This document shows positions 41,984 to 50,346 of a stretch of DNA of 64,000 bases, in pieces. The number at the start of each line of letters is the position of its first letter. Position 1 is the stretch's first letter. Under the pieces are notes generated by a model. That model ran no database searches and had not been told where the DNA came from. It saw only the letters and a list, made by a program, of their open reading frames with translations. The stretch covers positions 1 to 64,000 of the forward strand of contig JAPLKI010000007.1 of the NCBI GenBank assembly GCA_026388155.1, written 5' to 3'. A program made the translations under genes and the position numbers. The DNA is from Elusimicrobiota bacterium (lineage in GTDB: Bacteria; Elusimicrobiota; Elusimicrobia; Elusimicrobiales; UBA9959).

Positions 41984-43336
41984 ATGGAATTCACAATGTA
42001 CAGAGGAAGTAACCAGGTGGGGGGAACCTGTATAGAAATAAAATCCGGCAGTTCAAGGATACTTTTAGACCTTGGCATGCCGCTTAACGACAAAGCGGGC
42101 AAGGATTTTCTTGTTGATCCGCTGAAAGGCAAGAAGGTGTGGGAGAAAAAAGATATTTCAGACCTTAAGCAAAGCGGTATTTTGCCGGATATCAAAGGGC
42201 TGTATCAAGATGACAAAAAGGATTTTGATGCTATTCTGGTCAGCCATTCCCATGGCGACCATTACGGGCTTTTGCATTTTGCCAACCCGGAAATCCCCGT
42301 GGTTATGAGCCCCGGAGCCATGAGAATGATAGAAACGCTTAATGCGTTCGTCCCAAGGCAAGTGCCGCTTTCAAACATCATCCCGGCTATTCATAATGAG
42401 GATATTCCGATAGGCGGTTTTATAATAAAGCCGTACCTGATGGACCACTCAGCTTTTGATGCTCGTGGTTTTTTTATAACGGAAAAGATCACGGGGCAAA
42501 AATTGTTTTATTCCGGCGACTTTAGGTCAGGCGGGCATAAGAAGAATGCGTTTGAGATGCTTGTGGACCGCCCACCCATGAAACCGGATTATTTAGTGTT
42601 AGAAGGGACGTCAATCGGGAGGGGGGAACCGGAATATAAGACTGAGAAAGAGACACAGCAAGCTATCCGTGAAACCCTTAAGAATGGGCCCAGGTTGGTG
42701 CTGGTGGCCTGTTCCGGGCAAAACATAGACCGGATATGCTCCCTATATGCTGAAGCGCGCAGGGCCGGTTATGAGCTTGTAATAGACCCATATGTGGCCT
42801 GTGTGCTTGAGAACCTGAGGAATTTGCCTTATGCCGGCAAGATTCCGTTACTGGAAAACCCCGGGATAAGGGCGTTAATCCATAATTACGGCAGGGGTGA
42901 CAAATATGTGGGCAAGATTGATAAAGAAGGCTGCAAGTTTAAGCCGTTTATTACCATTCTTGGCCGGAAAAAGTTAAAACCCAGGGATATGGGGGAGGGG
43001 AAATATATTGTTTTAGTGCGGGACGGTATAGTGTCGGCAATTAAAGCCATTCCCGGCTATAAGGATGCATTGCTGATATACTCGCAATGGCAGGGCTACC
43101 TAAAGAAATCTCACATGAAGTTGACCGAGTTTATTTTTGAGTCCGGGCTGAATAAAAACATGAAGCACATCCACTCCTCCGGCCACGCGGACGTGGCGAC
43201 TCTCCAGCAATTGGTCGCAGCACTAAATTCAGGCAAAATCATTCCTGTGCATACGGAACACCCGGGTGGATACGAGAAATTATTCCGGGGTCATGAGATA
43301 GTAAAAATTAAAGACGCCAAAAGAGTTGAGTTATAA
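41984..43336 (+). CDS. beta-CASP metallo-beta-lactamase nuclease-like protein
   Basis: 450 residues. The metal site motifs are SHSHGDH (HxHxDH, about residue 89), MDHSAFDARGFF, YSGDFRSGGH and near the end HIHSSGHADV and IIPVHTEHPGGYEKLF. The last two fit motifs B and C of the beta-CASP branch that includes RNase J and CPSF-type nucleases. It has no obvious RNase J C-terminal domain. RNA or DNA hydrolysis is likely; the substrate is unknown. It overlaps the convergent gene at 43331-43699 by six bases. Confidence 0.82.
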   Translation: MEFTMYRGSNQVGGTCIEIKSGSSRILLDLGMPLNDKAGKDFLVDPLKGKKVWEKKDISDLKQSGILPDIKGLYQDDKKDFDAILVSHSHGDHYGLLHFANPEIPVVMSPGAMRMIETLNAFVPRQVPLSNIIPAIHNEDIPIGGFIIKPYLMDHSAFDARGFFITEKITGQKLFYSGDFRSGGHKKNAFEMLVDRPPMKPDYLVLEGTSIGRGEPEYKTEKETQQAIRETLKNGPRLVLVACSGQNIDRICSLYAEARRAGYELVIDPYVACVLENLRNLPYAGKIPLLENPGIRALIHNYGRGDKYVGKIDKEGCKFKPFITILGRKKLKPRDMGEGKYIVLVRDGIVSAIKAIPGYKDALLIYSQWQGYLKKSHMKLTEFIFESGLNKNMKHIHSSGHADVATLQQLVAALNSGKIIPVHTEHPGGYEKLFRGHEIVKIKDAKRVEL

Positions 43337-43699
43337 TTGTGGATGGACCTTGAAGTAAGTCATGCTCTCTATAGGGATATCGTTTTTTGAATATTTTCCG
43401 AATCCCCAATAATCCTCACGTTCCATTAATATTATCCAGACAAAGAGGCCAAAGCATTTGCCGGAAGCTTCTCGGTTAGACCGGCAAGCAGTTTCGTAGA
43501 TAGCTTGAAAAGGTGTTCCAACCCAGTTTGTCCCGGGGATCCATCCAGCTGTGGCAATTTCATCACCCGCAATTTTCCGTAAGATTTCTTGCTTTATACT
43601 CTGAATCTGTTCCCCAGACAGTCGTGAGATCCAAACATCATAGTCCTGCTGGTGCGGAATAGTAGTAATCTCTCTATTGCTGTTAACATCCCAAAGCAT
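43331..43699 (-). CDS. hypothetical protein
   Basis: 122 residues, not recognised. It starts MLWDVNSNREITTIPHQQDY, with a hydrophobic FGLFVWIILMEREDYWGFG near the C-terminus. No catalytic motif is obvious. It is the last gene of the long minus-strand series 50211 to 43331. TCTCC-type purines (GGAG) precede the start. Confidence 0.6.
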   Translation of the reverse strand: MLWDVNSNREITTIPHQQDYDVWISRLSGEQIQSIKQEILRKIAGDEIATAGWIPGTNWVGTPFQAIYETACRSNREASGKCFGLFVWIILMEREDYWGFGKYSKNDIPIESMTYFKVHPQL

Positions 43700-43824
43700 A
43701 TTATCTCCTTTTCGCCGATTTGTTAAACGACAATCCTATATCAATTCTATATGGAGCATAAGTAATCGTCAAACGCTTACCACAAACCGCTGCTAAGGTA
43801 CGAATAAAATGGTCCAACAAAGAA

Positions 43825-44781
43825 TCAGTGCCTATTATATAAATTAAATAAAAGTTCTTCACGATAGGTAACTATTTTAAAGTGCAATTTATCAGGTCCA
43901 AGAGTCTTGAGATTTAAAAGTTTATCAAACTCTTTAGCAATTACCTTCTTTTGACGCTCTTCAATACAGACAACAACATCAATGTGTAAACATGCGGGGA
44001 TTTTAACATTTTCGATTTTAATCTTTTTTGCAAAATCACACACAGATTGATACCACTGCCGGCCCAAATCTGATCGGAGTATTTTCAAAAGCGTAACAGC
44101 ATATATATAGGCTTGTCGTGCAGCATGTTGTGTCTCGCCAGGCCTTTTAAGTTCCCATACAGATAACCGTGGGGCAAACTCGGTATTGGCTTTACTTCGA
44201 GCAAGGATGTCAATATGCCCAGAACCACTATTAAATACTGGGTAGCCGTTACAGGCTGAAATAGGCAACGGAACCTGCAGCGGAAAACCGACCATAGTAA
44301 CGGGCTGTATCCCATCTGGAAACACACCGCTTAGTTTTTGCGAGTTTGGCTTCATCATCTCATGTATTATTAAACTTTCATACTTATGTTCAGTCACACT
44401 GGGCTCACCATTACAGGCTTTTAAATGATTTTGTATTCTTTTAATGTTTTTTGAATTTGTATTGAATACACCGGCGGTTCTAAATCCGAAATCACGCTCA
44501 TTTGTTTTTTGTTTTTCTTTTAAAATATTAATCACAGGGATTTCACCATTAAAAACCAGTGTCCCTATGCTTTGCCCACGAAATCGAAGATCAAGTGCAT
44601 TATTGTTACCAATAGAAGCATAAAGTTCTAATGGCTCAATATCTAACGTTTTTATTTTTTTAATATTCTCAGTTAACTTTTCCCGTTGTTTGGCGGCTTT
44701 TTTAATCCAAGAGATTAGCCTTGGCTTAATTTTTTCAAAATGGGTATCCCATGTGTCAAGTATTTCGTCGCGAAGGTTCAT
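43825..44781 (-). CDS. PD-(D/E)XK-like nuclease, AT-rich
   Basis: 318 residues. The central part has GSGHIDILARSKANTEFAP and VWELKRPGETQHAARQAYIY. D...ExK plus a Gln two turns later is a PD-(D/E)XK nuclease arrangement, as in restriction-type or DUF4268-like proteins. The N-terminal third is basic and helical. Base composition is clearly richer in A+T than neighbouring island genes, which suggests separate acquisition. It has no dyad promoter of its own. Confidence 0.6.
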   Translation of the reverse strand: MNLRDEILDTWDTHFEKIKPRLISWIKKAAKQREKLTENIKKIKTLDIEPLELYASIGNNNALDLRFRGQSIGTLVFNGEIPVINILKEKQKTNERDFGFRTAGVFNTNSKNIKRIQNHLKACNGEPSVTEHKYESLIIHEMMKPNSQKLSGVFPDGIQPVTMVGFPLQVPLPISACNGYPVFNSGSGHIDILARSKANTEFAPRLSVWELKRPGETQHAARQAYIYAVTLLKILRSDLGRQWYQSVCDFAKKIKIENVKIPACLHIDVVVCIEERQKKVIAKEFDKLLNLKTLGPDKLHFKIVTYREELLFNLYNRH

Positions 44782-44897
44782 GCTTTCTCCTTGTGTTATA
44801 GTTTGTGTTTATATTCGCACCCGAACCCGTTGTTGTTTAGATACTCTATAATATTTTTAGCACTTCCTGTTACCAGGCGTACAAGTGAGCTTTGCGT

Positions 44898-45365
44898 CTA
44901 AAAAACAGTCGGTTCTTCTGAAGTCTTTGGCAGTCTTCGCACATTATCCCACCAGCCGAACCCTGTGTAGTCGGAATCAGTGAAGTCACGCAGAGAAACA
45001 TGGTATCTAGGCTCATTGTAGGCGGGACCTTTGGGATTTATGTTTATATACGGTACATAATCCTGCAGACTCATAAACAAAACGATGTTGTCCGGGTATA
45101 AACATGCTTTCCCGCCTATTTCTTTTTTTGTAAACCAGATAGAGATAGAACCATCCTCGTTTTCAGCGACTATTTGCCGCATATCTGCGGAGAACCCGGC
45201 TTTAAGTATCGTTCCATGCATTTCCATAAAGCCGAGCACATTGGAATTGTCTTCCAGTTTCCGCACTTGGATCACCCCGCCTAAAGACCAGGCAAGTGAA
45301 TACTTCCTGTCAGGCGAAATAGGGGTTGCATTTTTTAGCACAGATTGAATGTCAATAGTTTGCAT
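44898..45365 (-). CDS. hypothetical protein with beta-propeller-like blades
   Basis: 155 residues. ATPISPDRKYSLAWSLGGVI, QVRKLEDNSNVLGF and LKAGFSADMRQIVAENEDG plus SISIWF resemble WD40-type blades (about two). The C-terminal third (HVSLRDFTDSDYTGFGWW) is different. It is too short for a closed propeller, so it may be a fragment or pair with another protein. It lies in line with the AAA+ genes on the minus strand. Confidence 0.5.
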   Translation of the reverse strand: MQTIDIQSVLKNATPISPDRKYSLAWSLGGVIQVRKLEDNSNVLGFMEMHGTILKAGFSADMRQIVAENEDGSISIWFTKKEIGGKACLYPDNIVLFMSLQDYVPYININPKGPAYNEPRYHVSLRDFTDSDYTGFGWWDNVRRLPKTSEEPTVF

Positions 45366-45383
45366 ATATTTCCGGTGATTTCC

Positions 45384-45845
45384 CTAGTTGCATTGCCCAT
45401 ATACTTTAAAGAATATTTTCCCTGCCTCTTTTTCGCCGTATAGCTCTAGTATAAATTGTTTCAATATTTTGAACCCTCTAAGCAGCCGCCAGGTTATTAC
45501 GCTTCTTGCCGGTGCCGCGCCTCTTACCATACCTTCTTCAATCCATGAATCCGGGCATGTAAAGATATGTAATTCATAATTTTTGAAACCAAGTTTTTTG
45601 ATTTCATGCAGATAACAGATAATCCTGCCAAATAGTTCCGGATAGGTATCCAACCCAAAGGTATCCGTAAAGATATATGTATCAGTCTCTTTGTCCCTGA
45701 AACAGTCATCAAGGAGGGGCGGCGGCTTTTCAGCGGGCCAACCGTCAAGCCAAAAGGCAAGCAGGCGGCTCTCCGACCCTGTTTTATATTTTTGCCGCAG
45801 ATTTCCCGCCTCTATCACCCCAAGTAACCCGGTAAATTGCTCCAT
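45384..45845 (-). CDS. hypothetical protein
   Basis: 153 residues, not recognised. N-terminus MEQFTGLLGVIEAGNLRQKY; middle DTYIFTDTFGLDTYPELF and YELHIFTCPDSW, the look of a mixed alpha/beta fold. The 5' end of this gene and its upstream bases are duplicated at 48145-48210. It lies 25 bases downstream of the AAA+ gene. Confidence 0.55.
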   Translation of the reverse strand: MEQFTGLLGVIEAGNLRQKYKTGSESRLLAFWLDGWPAEKPPPLLDDCFRDKETDTYIFTDTFGLDTYPELFGRIICYLHEIKKLGFKNYELHIFTCPDSWIEEGMVRGAAPARSVITWRLLRGFKILKQFILELYGEKEAGKIFFKVYGQCN

Positions 45846-45870
45846 AAATAGTCCTCCGTAAACGGGCTTA

Positions 45871-47088
45871 TTACACCTGTACGAAACCCAGGTGTTGGGA
45901 AGAGTTTCCCACCTCCGCCGCGGACCTGGGGGCAGATTTTATCTGCTTTTTTAGTATTTCCACACTTTTAAGCATGTCTTTGTCAGCCACCTGCCGATTT
46001 TCCCTTATCGCGAGCGAAGTAGCCGAGGCGAATATTTCCTGCACATAGGCCATGGAGAATCCGCCTGATTGTTTAGCGAGGGTTTCCAGCACGGAGCCGG
46101 CAAAATAGCCGTTTGCCTTTTTCTTCAGCAGTTTCAGGCGAGCAGCATAGTCCGGCAGGGGGAAATTCCAAACCCGGTCAAAGCGGCTGGGCCGTAATAT
46201 CAGGGCCGGGTCTATCTTTTCCGGATAATTAGTGGTGGCAATAACAAGCACGCCGCGCATGGTAACTAGCCCATCCATATGGTTAAGCACCTGCGAAATA
46301 TATGCCGGATCCGATAATTTTTCCAGCTCTTCTATCAATATCACTGCAGGTGCGTGGCAAGCCGCTGCGGAAAAGGTATAGGCGATGTCACATGAGGTTC
46401 GGTCCCTGTCGGAACTTGCTGTCAGCAAATGCGATGGCAGGTGAAGGGTTGAAAGTATAACCTTAGCGGTAAGGGTTTTGCCGCAGCCTGCCGGGCCGGA
46501 AAAGATGAAGCCGCGCTTGTAGGGCAGGCCGAATTGTTTATAAATAGCCTTAGATTTAAAAAATGTTTCCACACCGGCCTTCAGGTCTTCCGCCATCATA
46601 TCCGGCAGTATAACATCATCCCAGGAAACGCAAGGCATCGGTATTTTACCCCCGCTCGGGGTTAATATATTATTTCTATAATCATTTTTTGCCTGCTGTG
46701 TTTCAAGTTTAAAGATTATTTTGTAAAAGTTTTCTAGCACTTTCCAGGTTTTAGCGGCTATAAGGAAATAAGGGCTTGAGCCGCGATTTTCATAGCAAAG
46801 CGACCGTATTGCCAGTTGTTCACCTGCCCACTCAAGATTAAAATCCCCGGTCCAGCACTTTGAGTGTATTTTAAATTCAGGAGCGTACTTGTTTTCCGGA
46901 AAATTGGTATCGTAGTACACTGCCTTAATCAGTTCCGAGTTTTTTAGTGCGCTGGGATATTTCCGGATTAATTCCGAAACGATGAATAACAATCTATTCT
47001 CGCTTTTGAATATGTTCCAGCCTTCCGATGCGGGGAACTGGATTTTAAATTTTTCTGTTTGTTGTTGCAAATAAGCGCTTTCAGACAT
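45871..47088 (-). CDS. AAA+ ATPase (classic AAA, CDC48/FtsH-like)
   Basis: 405 residues, strong AGGAGG before the ATG. Residues 1 to ~165 form an N-terminal domain I do not recognise. The AAA module has Walker A FSGPAGCGKTLTAKVI (about residue 200), Walker B PAVILIEELEKL, the second region of homology VIATTNYPEKIDPALILRPS with arginine finger RPSRFDRVW, and a helical lid. It should remodel or unfold protein or nucleoprotein targets. It shares a strand and probably a transcript with the ClpX-like gene. Confidence 0.85.
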   Translation of the reverse strand: MSESAYLQQQTEKFKIQFPASEGWNIFKSENRLLFIVSELIRKYPSALKNSELIKAVYYDTNFPENKYAPEFKIHSKCWTGDFNLEWAGEQLAIRSLCYENRGSSPYFLIAAKTWKVLENFYKIIFKLETQQAKNDYRNNILTPSGGKIPMPCVSWDDVILPDMMAEDLKAGVETFFKSKAIYKQFGLPYKRGFIFSGPAGCGKTLTAKVILSTLHLPSHLLTASSDRDRTSCDIAYTFSAAACHAPAVILIEELEKLSDPAYISQVLNHMDGLVTMRGVLVIATTNYPEKIDPALILRPSRFDRVWNFPLPDYAARLKLLKKKANGYFAGSVLETLAKQSGGFSMAYVQEIFASATSLAIRENRQVADKDMLKSVEILKKQIKSAPRSAAEVGNSSQHLGFVQV

Positions 47089-47114
47089 AAATCCTCCTGT
47101 GATTTTTGTTTCCT

Positions 47115-48104
47115 CTAAAAATGAAAGGCTATCCGGGTGTAAGGACCAAAAAACCTCTCGCTCATTTTCACCCTGCTTCCGGGATTGTACTTATATTCTG
47201 TATCGTCATAGCCGCCTTTTCCCGCAATTATATTGCTGGTCCTATAGCGGACCCCCAACTCGAAATCAATGTTGTCAGACGAATGAACTATAGCAGTGTC
47301 AAACTCAAACATTGGGCCATAATCTTTTTCCTCCTTAAAGCAACTTTTTCCGCTCATAGCCGAATTAGTGACTTTCGTAATTCCATAACCCACGGCAAAA
47401 CGAGGCACACTAATCTGCCAATCTTTTCTAATCCCAGGCAAAGCCTCAGCCCCAAAAGTCAGCATCAGTGTGGAAAAGCTTGTATCTAAGAACGACACCT
47501 TAGATAAGCCCATTGAATCATAAGTTTCCACCTGGGCCGGAAGGTTGTAACGCAAATATCTAAACCCTAACATTCCACCGGCGCCGGTAGCCTCCTTCAT
47601 TTCCGGCCAGACGAATATCATGCTGATGTCGCCTTGGAACCAGTTGGTGTCTACGGGCAGGCTCTTTGCGGACTCAGGCCCGCCGCCTCTGGCCCACTCC
47701 ACACCGACGGCATTTCCCTTAAACCTACCTGAGGATATACTGTTCTTCAGATACCAAGTATCACTCAAACGGCCTAAAACTGCCAGCCGAAGGTCCCGGG
47801 TTAATGCTGATGTGTTATAACCGGCACTAGACTCAATGGCCTTTTCACTTTTAGCCATCAGGTAGCTTCCAAAAAGGCCATAATCGCCATAAAGCATAGA
47901 GACAGCTACCCCGCAAAGAACAGAAGGGTCCACTTTGTAGGAAGCATACTGCACTTCTGTGGTATCGGCAGGGTCTTTAAATCCAGGCTGCCATTTCGCG
48001 TACCATATCTCGGGGGCGATGCTTAACTGGACAGTGTTTTCGGCCATAACATGCACAGTTGGAAGCATAGTTAGAACCAAAGCGCCAAATATAATTCGTT
48101 TCAT
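47115..48104 (-). CDS. predicted outer-membrane beta-barrel protein
   Basis: 329 residues. Signal peptide IIFGALVLTMLPTVHVMAEN, then amphipathic strands (VQLSIAPEIWYAKWQ, DYGLFGSYLMAKSE, GGMLGFRYLRYNLPA, FAVGYGITKV) and a C-terminal RFFGPYTRIAFHF ending in Phe, the usual BAM recognition end. No family recognised. An exported barrel among nucleic-acid proteins is odd and could be cargo or a surface receptor function. It appears inserted between a duplicated 5' fragment of the 45384 gene and the AAA+ gene. Confidence 0.65.
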   Translation of the reverse strand: MKRIIFGALVLTMLPTVHVMAENTVQLSIAPEIWYAKWQPGFKDPADTTEVQYASYKVDPSVLCGVAVSMLYGDYGLFGSYLMAKSEKAIESSAGYNTSALTRDLRLAVLGRLSDTWYLKNSISSGRFKGNAVGVEWARGGGPESAKSLPVDTNWFQGDISMIFVWPEMKEATGAGGMLGFRYLRYNLPAQVETYDSMGLSKVSFLDTSFSTLMLTFGAEALPGIRKDWQISVPRFAVGYGITKVTNSAMSGKSCFKEEKDYGPMFEFDTAIVHSSDNIDFELGVRYRTSNIIAGKGGYDDTEYKYNPGSRVKMSERFFGPYTRIAFHF

Positions 48105-48144
48105 AACAAGATGTCCGCCATGGAAAAGTTAAAGGCCGGGCGCA

Positions 48145-48210
48145 GTTTCTGTATTTTGCCGCAGATTTCCCGCCTTCAGCCGCCCCAAGTAACCCGAGAA
48201 ATTGTTCCAT
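48145..48210 (-). pseudogene. duplicated 5' fragment of the 45384-45845 gene
   Basis: The first ~22 codons (MEQFLGLLGAAEGGKSAAKY) and about 20 upstream bases match the start of the gene ending at 45845 (MEQFTGLLGVIEAG). After that the frame runs into unrelated sequence. A partial copy left by rearrangement, just upstream of the barrel gene. Confidence 0.65.
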
Positions 48211-48227
48211 GATAATCCGCACAAACT

Positions 48228-48404
48228 TCATATTTTGCGGAGAGCTTTCTTTCGCAGGTCTATCATCTGCGAAAGTTCCGCCATGTCTCGCCGTGGCAAA
48301 TGCCCGAAGTTCAACCGCGCTTTCAGGCTTGCGAGTTCCTCGGTCAGCATGGCCCGCCTAACTGCCAGGCTTTGCACCGTTTTATTTTTGCCCTTTTTAT
48401 TCAT
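48228..48404 (-). CDS. small basic helical protein
   Basis: 58 residues, ATG at 48404 with GGAG upstream. Sequence is basic and helical: KNKTVQSLAVRRAMLTEELA, then HLPRRDMAELSQMIDLRKKA. It may be a helical adaptor; no family recognised. A longer upstream frame exists but its codons look non-coding. It lies about 180 bases after the ClpX-like gene on the same strand. Confidence 0.5.
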   Translation of the reverse strand: MNKKGKNKTVQSLAVRRAMLTEELASLKARLNFGHLPRRDMAELSQMIDLRKKALRKI

Positions 48405-48582
48405 ATTGCCCTCCGCCTGAATTTCCTGGGAGATATAGCGGCCCCCACTATATATATACGAAGCCGGGGGCCAAAATTTCCGCAGAAAAAAAGAAGCGCT
48501 TGTTTTATAAGGACATTTTGTGTTTTTAAACACCTCGCAACTATTTATGGATCCCGGCCAACAGATCGCCGGGATGACGGCA

Positions 48583-50211
48583 CTAAGCAAGCAGTTCCTT
48601 AAGCCGGCCCGGATGCAGGCAATCCATTATATTTACCTTTTGCTCGCAGGTACCGGACTTACGATCCAATAGTTCATACATAAGCTCGGAGAAGAAATTC
48701 TCCACCGCCGCGTTCAGCCCCCTGGCGCCCAAATCCCGGGTGGCGGCCTTGTCGGCCATTTCCTCAAGGAAGGCGGGGGGGATTTCAAGCTCAATGCCGT
48801 TCTGGGCGAAGAAAGTTGTGTAGTGCTCAAGCAGACTGGTGCGTGGGTTACCCAGTATGCTTAAAAAATCCGCCTTGGTAAGCCTGTCCAGGGCTATTAT
48901 GTTTGGAAAGCGGCCGATAAGCTCCGGTATAAAGCCGTATTTTATTATGTCCTGCGGCTTGGCCTGATGTAAAAGGTTAGCCTGGTCAATTTCAACCCGC
49001 GCAGCAGATGCCTGGTCCTTAAACCCTATCTGCTTTTTGGTTTTAATCCGGTCGTTTATTATCTCCCCCAGGCCCTGGAATGCGCCCGCGGCTATAAAGA
49101 GCACATTTTTAACATTAAACTGGTATGTGCCGCAGCCGTCTCCGCGGAATTTTTCATAGGTGAGTGTTTCTCCTTCAAGCATTTTAAGCAGTTCCTGCTG
49201 GACGCTTAGGCCGCTTACATCGCGTTCGCTATGATGTGACTCTCCTACATTTTGCGCGCGTATTTTGTCTATTTCATCTATAAAAATTATGCCGTATTCC
49301 GCGGTTTTCAGGTTATCGCCGGCGGCTTTTGCAAGCTTAATCAGCATCTCTTCCACATTAGAGCCCACATAGCCGGTTTCGGTATATTGAGTGGCGTCGC
49401 AAAACGCTATAGGTGCGCCCAATATTTCCGCCAGACGCCTTGTAATATATGTTTTGCCGCAGCCCGTCGGGCCTAAAAGCAGGGTATTAAGGCGCGGCGC
49501 GGCAATGTTTGCCTTGGCGGGATGGCCTGCCCTTTCCATATGCTGAAAGGCCACCGTTGATAACTGCCTTTTTGCTGTTTCCTGCGCTATAACGCTAAGG
49601 TTAAGCTGTTCCGCGATCTGGCGCGGCCGCGCCGGTTTAGCCGCGCGCTTTTTTTTCTTTGTGGGTTTGCCGCCTTTAAGCAACAGCTCAATAACCGACT
49701 CTTTAAGGTTCATTACGGACCTAAGTCCTTCTTCGCGGCCATAGCGCTCGTGCAGGAAAAGCCCGGATTTTTTGAGCCTTCCGCTTGAAAGGAAGTACGG
49801 CAAGATCTCTATTTTTGGCCGGTCCAGCAGTAAGAAAATGATTTTTAACACGTTGTCATGGCCGCGGAACGGGTTTCCGTCCATATCCCGGCCAGAAATT
49901 TCCATGGCCACAAATACGGCAAGAATAAGCGTTTCGTTCTCGTCAAATTTGTGCTTGCGGCAGATTTGCGCGAAAGGTATTTTAACGCCTTCTTTGAGCC
50001 CCTGTTTTCCCATAGCAAAAAGTTCGCGCAGCTGCGCCAAGGCCGCAGAGCAGATTTTCTTCGGATCCGGCTGTTTCTCCTGTTTGCCCCTGACAGGCCG
50101 CGATACAGGCGATCGCTCGGCGCGCCCGCCTACAGCCAGGCTCAATTCCGGCGCTTCCAGAATTTCAAGCAGCCTTTTGAGGTAATCTTTATTGCTGTGT
50201 ATTTTTTTCAT
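48583..50211 (-). CDS. ClpX-like AAA+ ATPase with a winged-helix-like N-terminus
   Basis: 542 residues, ATG at 50211 with GGAG upstream. The ATPase core is ClpX-like: Walker A LLLGPTGCGKTYITRRLAEI, QYTETGYVGSNVEEML (the ClpX pore region), Walker B IIFIDEIDKI, VQQELLKMLEG, YGFIPELIGRFPNIIAL (sensor and arginine-finger region) and a C-terminal lid DLGARGLNAAVENF. The ClpX zinc-binding domain is absent. Residues ~60-180 (FAQICRKHKFDENETLILAV ... RLKKSGLFLHERYG) resemble the winged-helix module found before some AAA ATPases. No ClpP gene is close. The lack of a ClpP-binding IGF-type loop could not be judged with certainty. Confidence 0.83.
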   Translation of the reverse strand: MKKIHSNKDYLKRLLEILEAPELSLAVGGRAERSPVSRPVRGKQEKQPDPKKICSAALAQLRELFAMGKQGLKEGVKIPFAQICRKHKFDENETLILAVFVAMEISGRDMDGNPFRGHDNVLKIIFLLLDRPKIEILPYFLSSGRLKKSGLFLHERYGREEGLRSVMNLKESVIELLLKGGKPTKKKKRAAKPARPRQIAEQLNLSVIAQETAKRQLSTVAFQHMERAGHPAKANIAAPRLNTLLLGPTGCGKTYITRRLAEILGAPIAFCDATQYTETGYVGSNVEEMLIKLAKAAGDNLKTAEYGIIFIDEIDKIRAQNVGESHHSERDVSGLSVQQELLKMLEGETLTYEKFRGDGCGTYQFNVKNVLFIAAGAFQGLGEIINDRIKTKKQIGFKDQASAARVEIDQANLLHQAKPQDIIKYGFIPELIGRFPNIIALDRLTKADFLSILGNPRTSLLEHYTTFFAQNGIELEIPPAFLEEMADKAATRDLGARGLNAAVENFFSELMYELLDRKSGTCEQKVNIMDCLHPGRLKELLA

Positions 50212-50228
50212 AAATTCTCCATACAAAT

Positions 50229-50261
50229 AGTATAGACCACCGCACCGACAGCGTGGCGTCG
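50229..50261 (-). promoter_or_regulatory. island promoter c
   Basis: On the minus strand: dyad CGACGCCACGCTGTCGG (50245-50261), ten bases, TATACT (50229-50234). The ClpX-like ATG is 18 bases beyond the -10 box, giving a leader of about ten bases with GGAG. It may serve the whole minus-strand series to 43331. Confidence 0.85.
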
Positions 50262-50346
50262 TTAGGGGGGATTTTGTAAGGGGGAATAAAAAACCTGCCC
50301 CGGCCGCTTAAACAGCCAGGGCGGTTTTATTGCGGGGTATTTGTGC

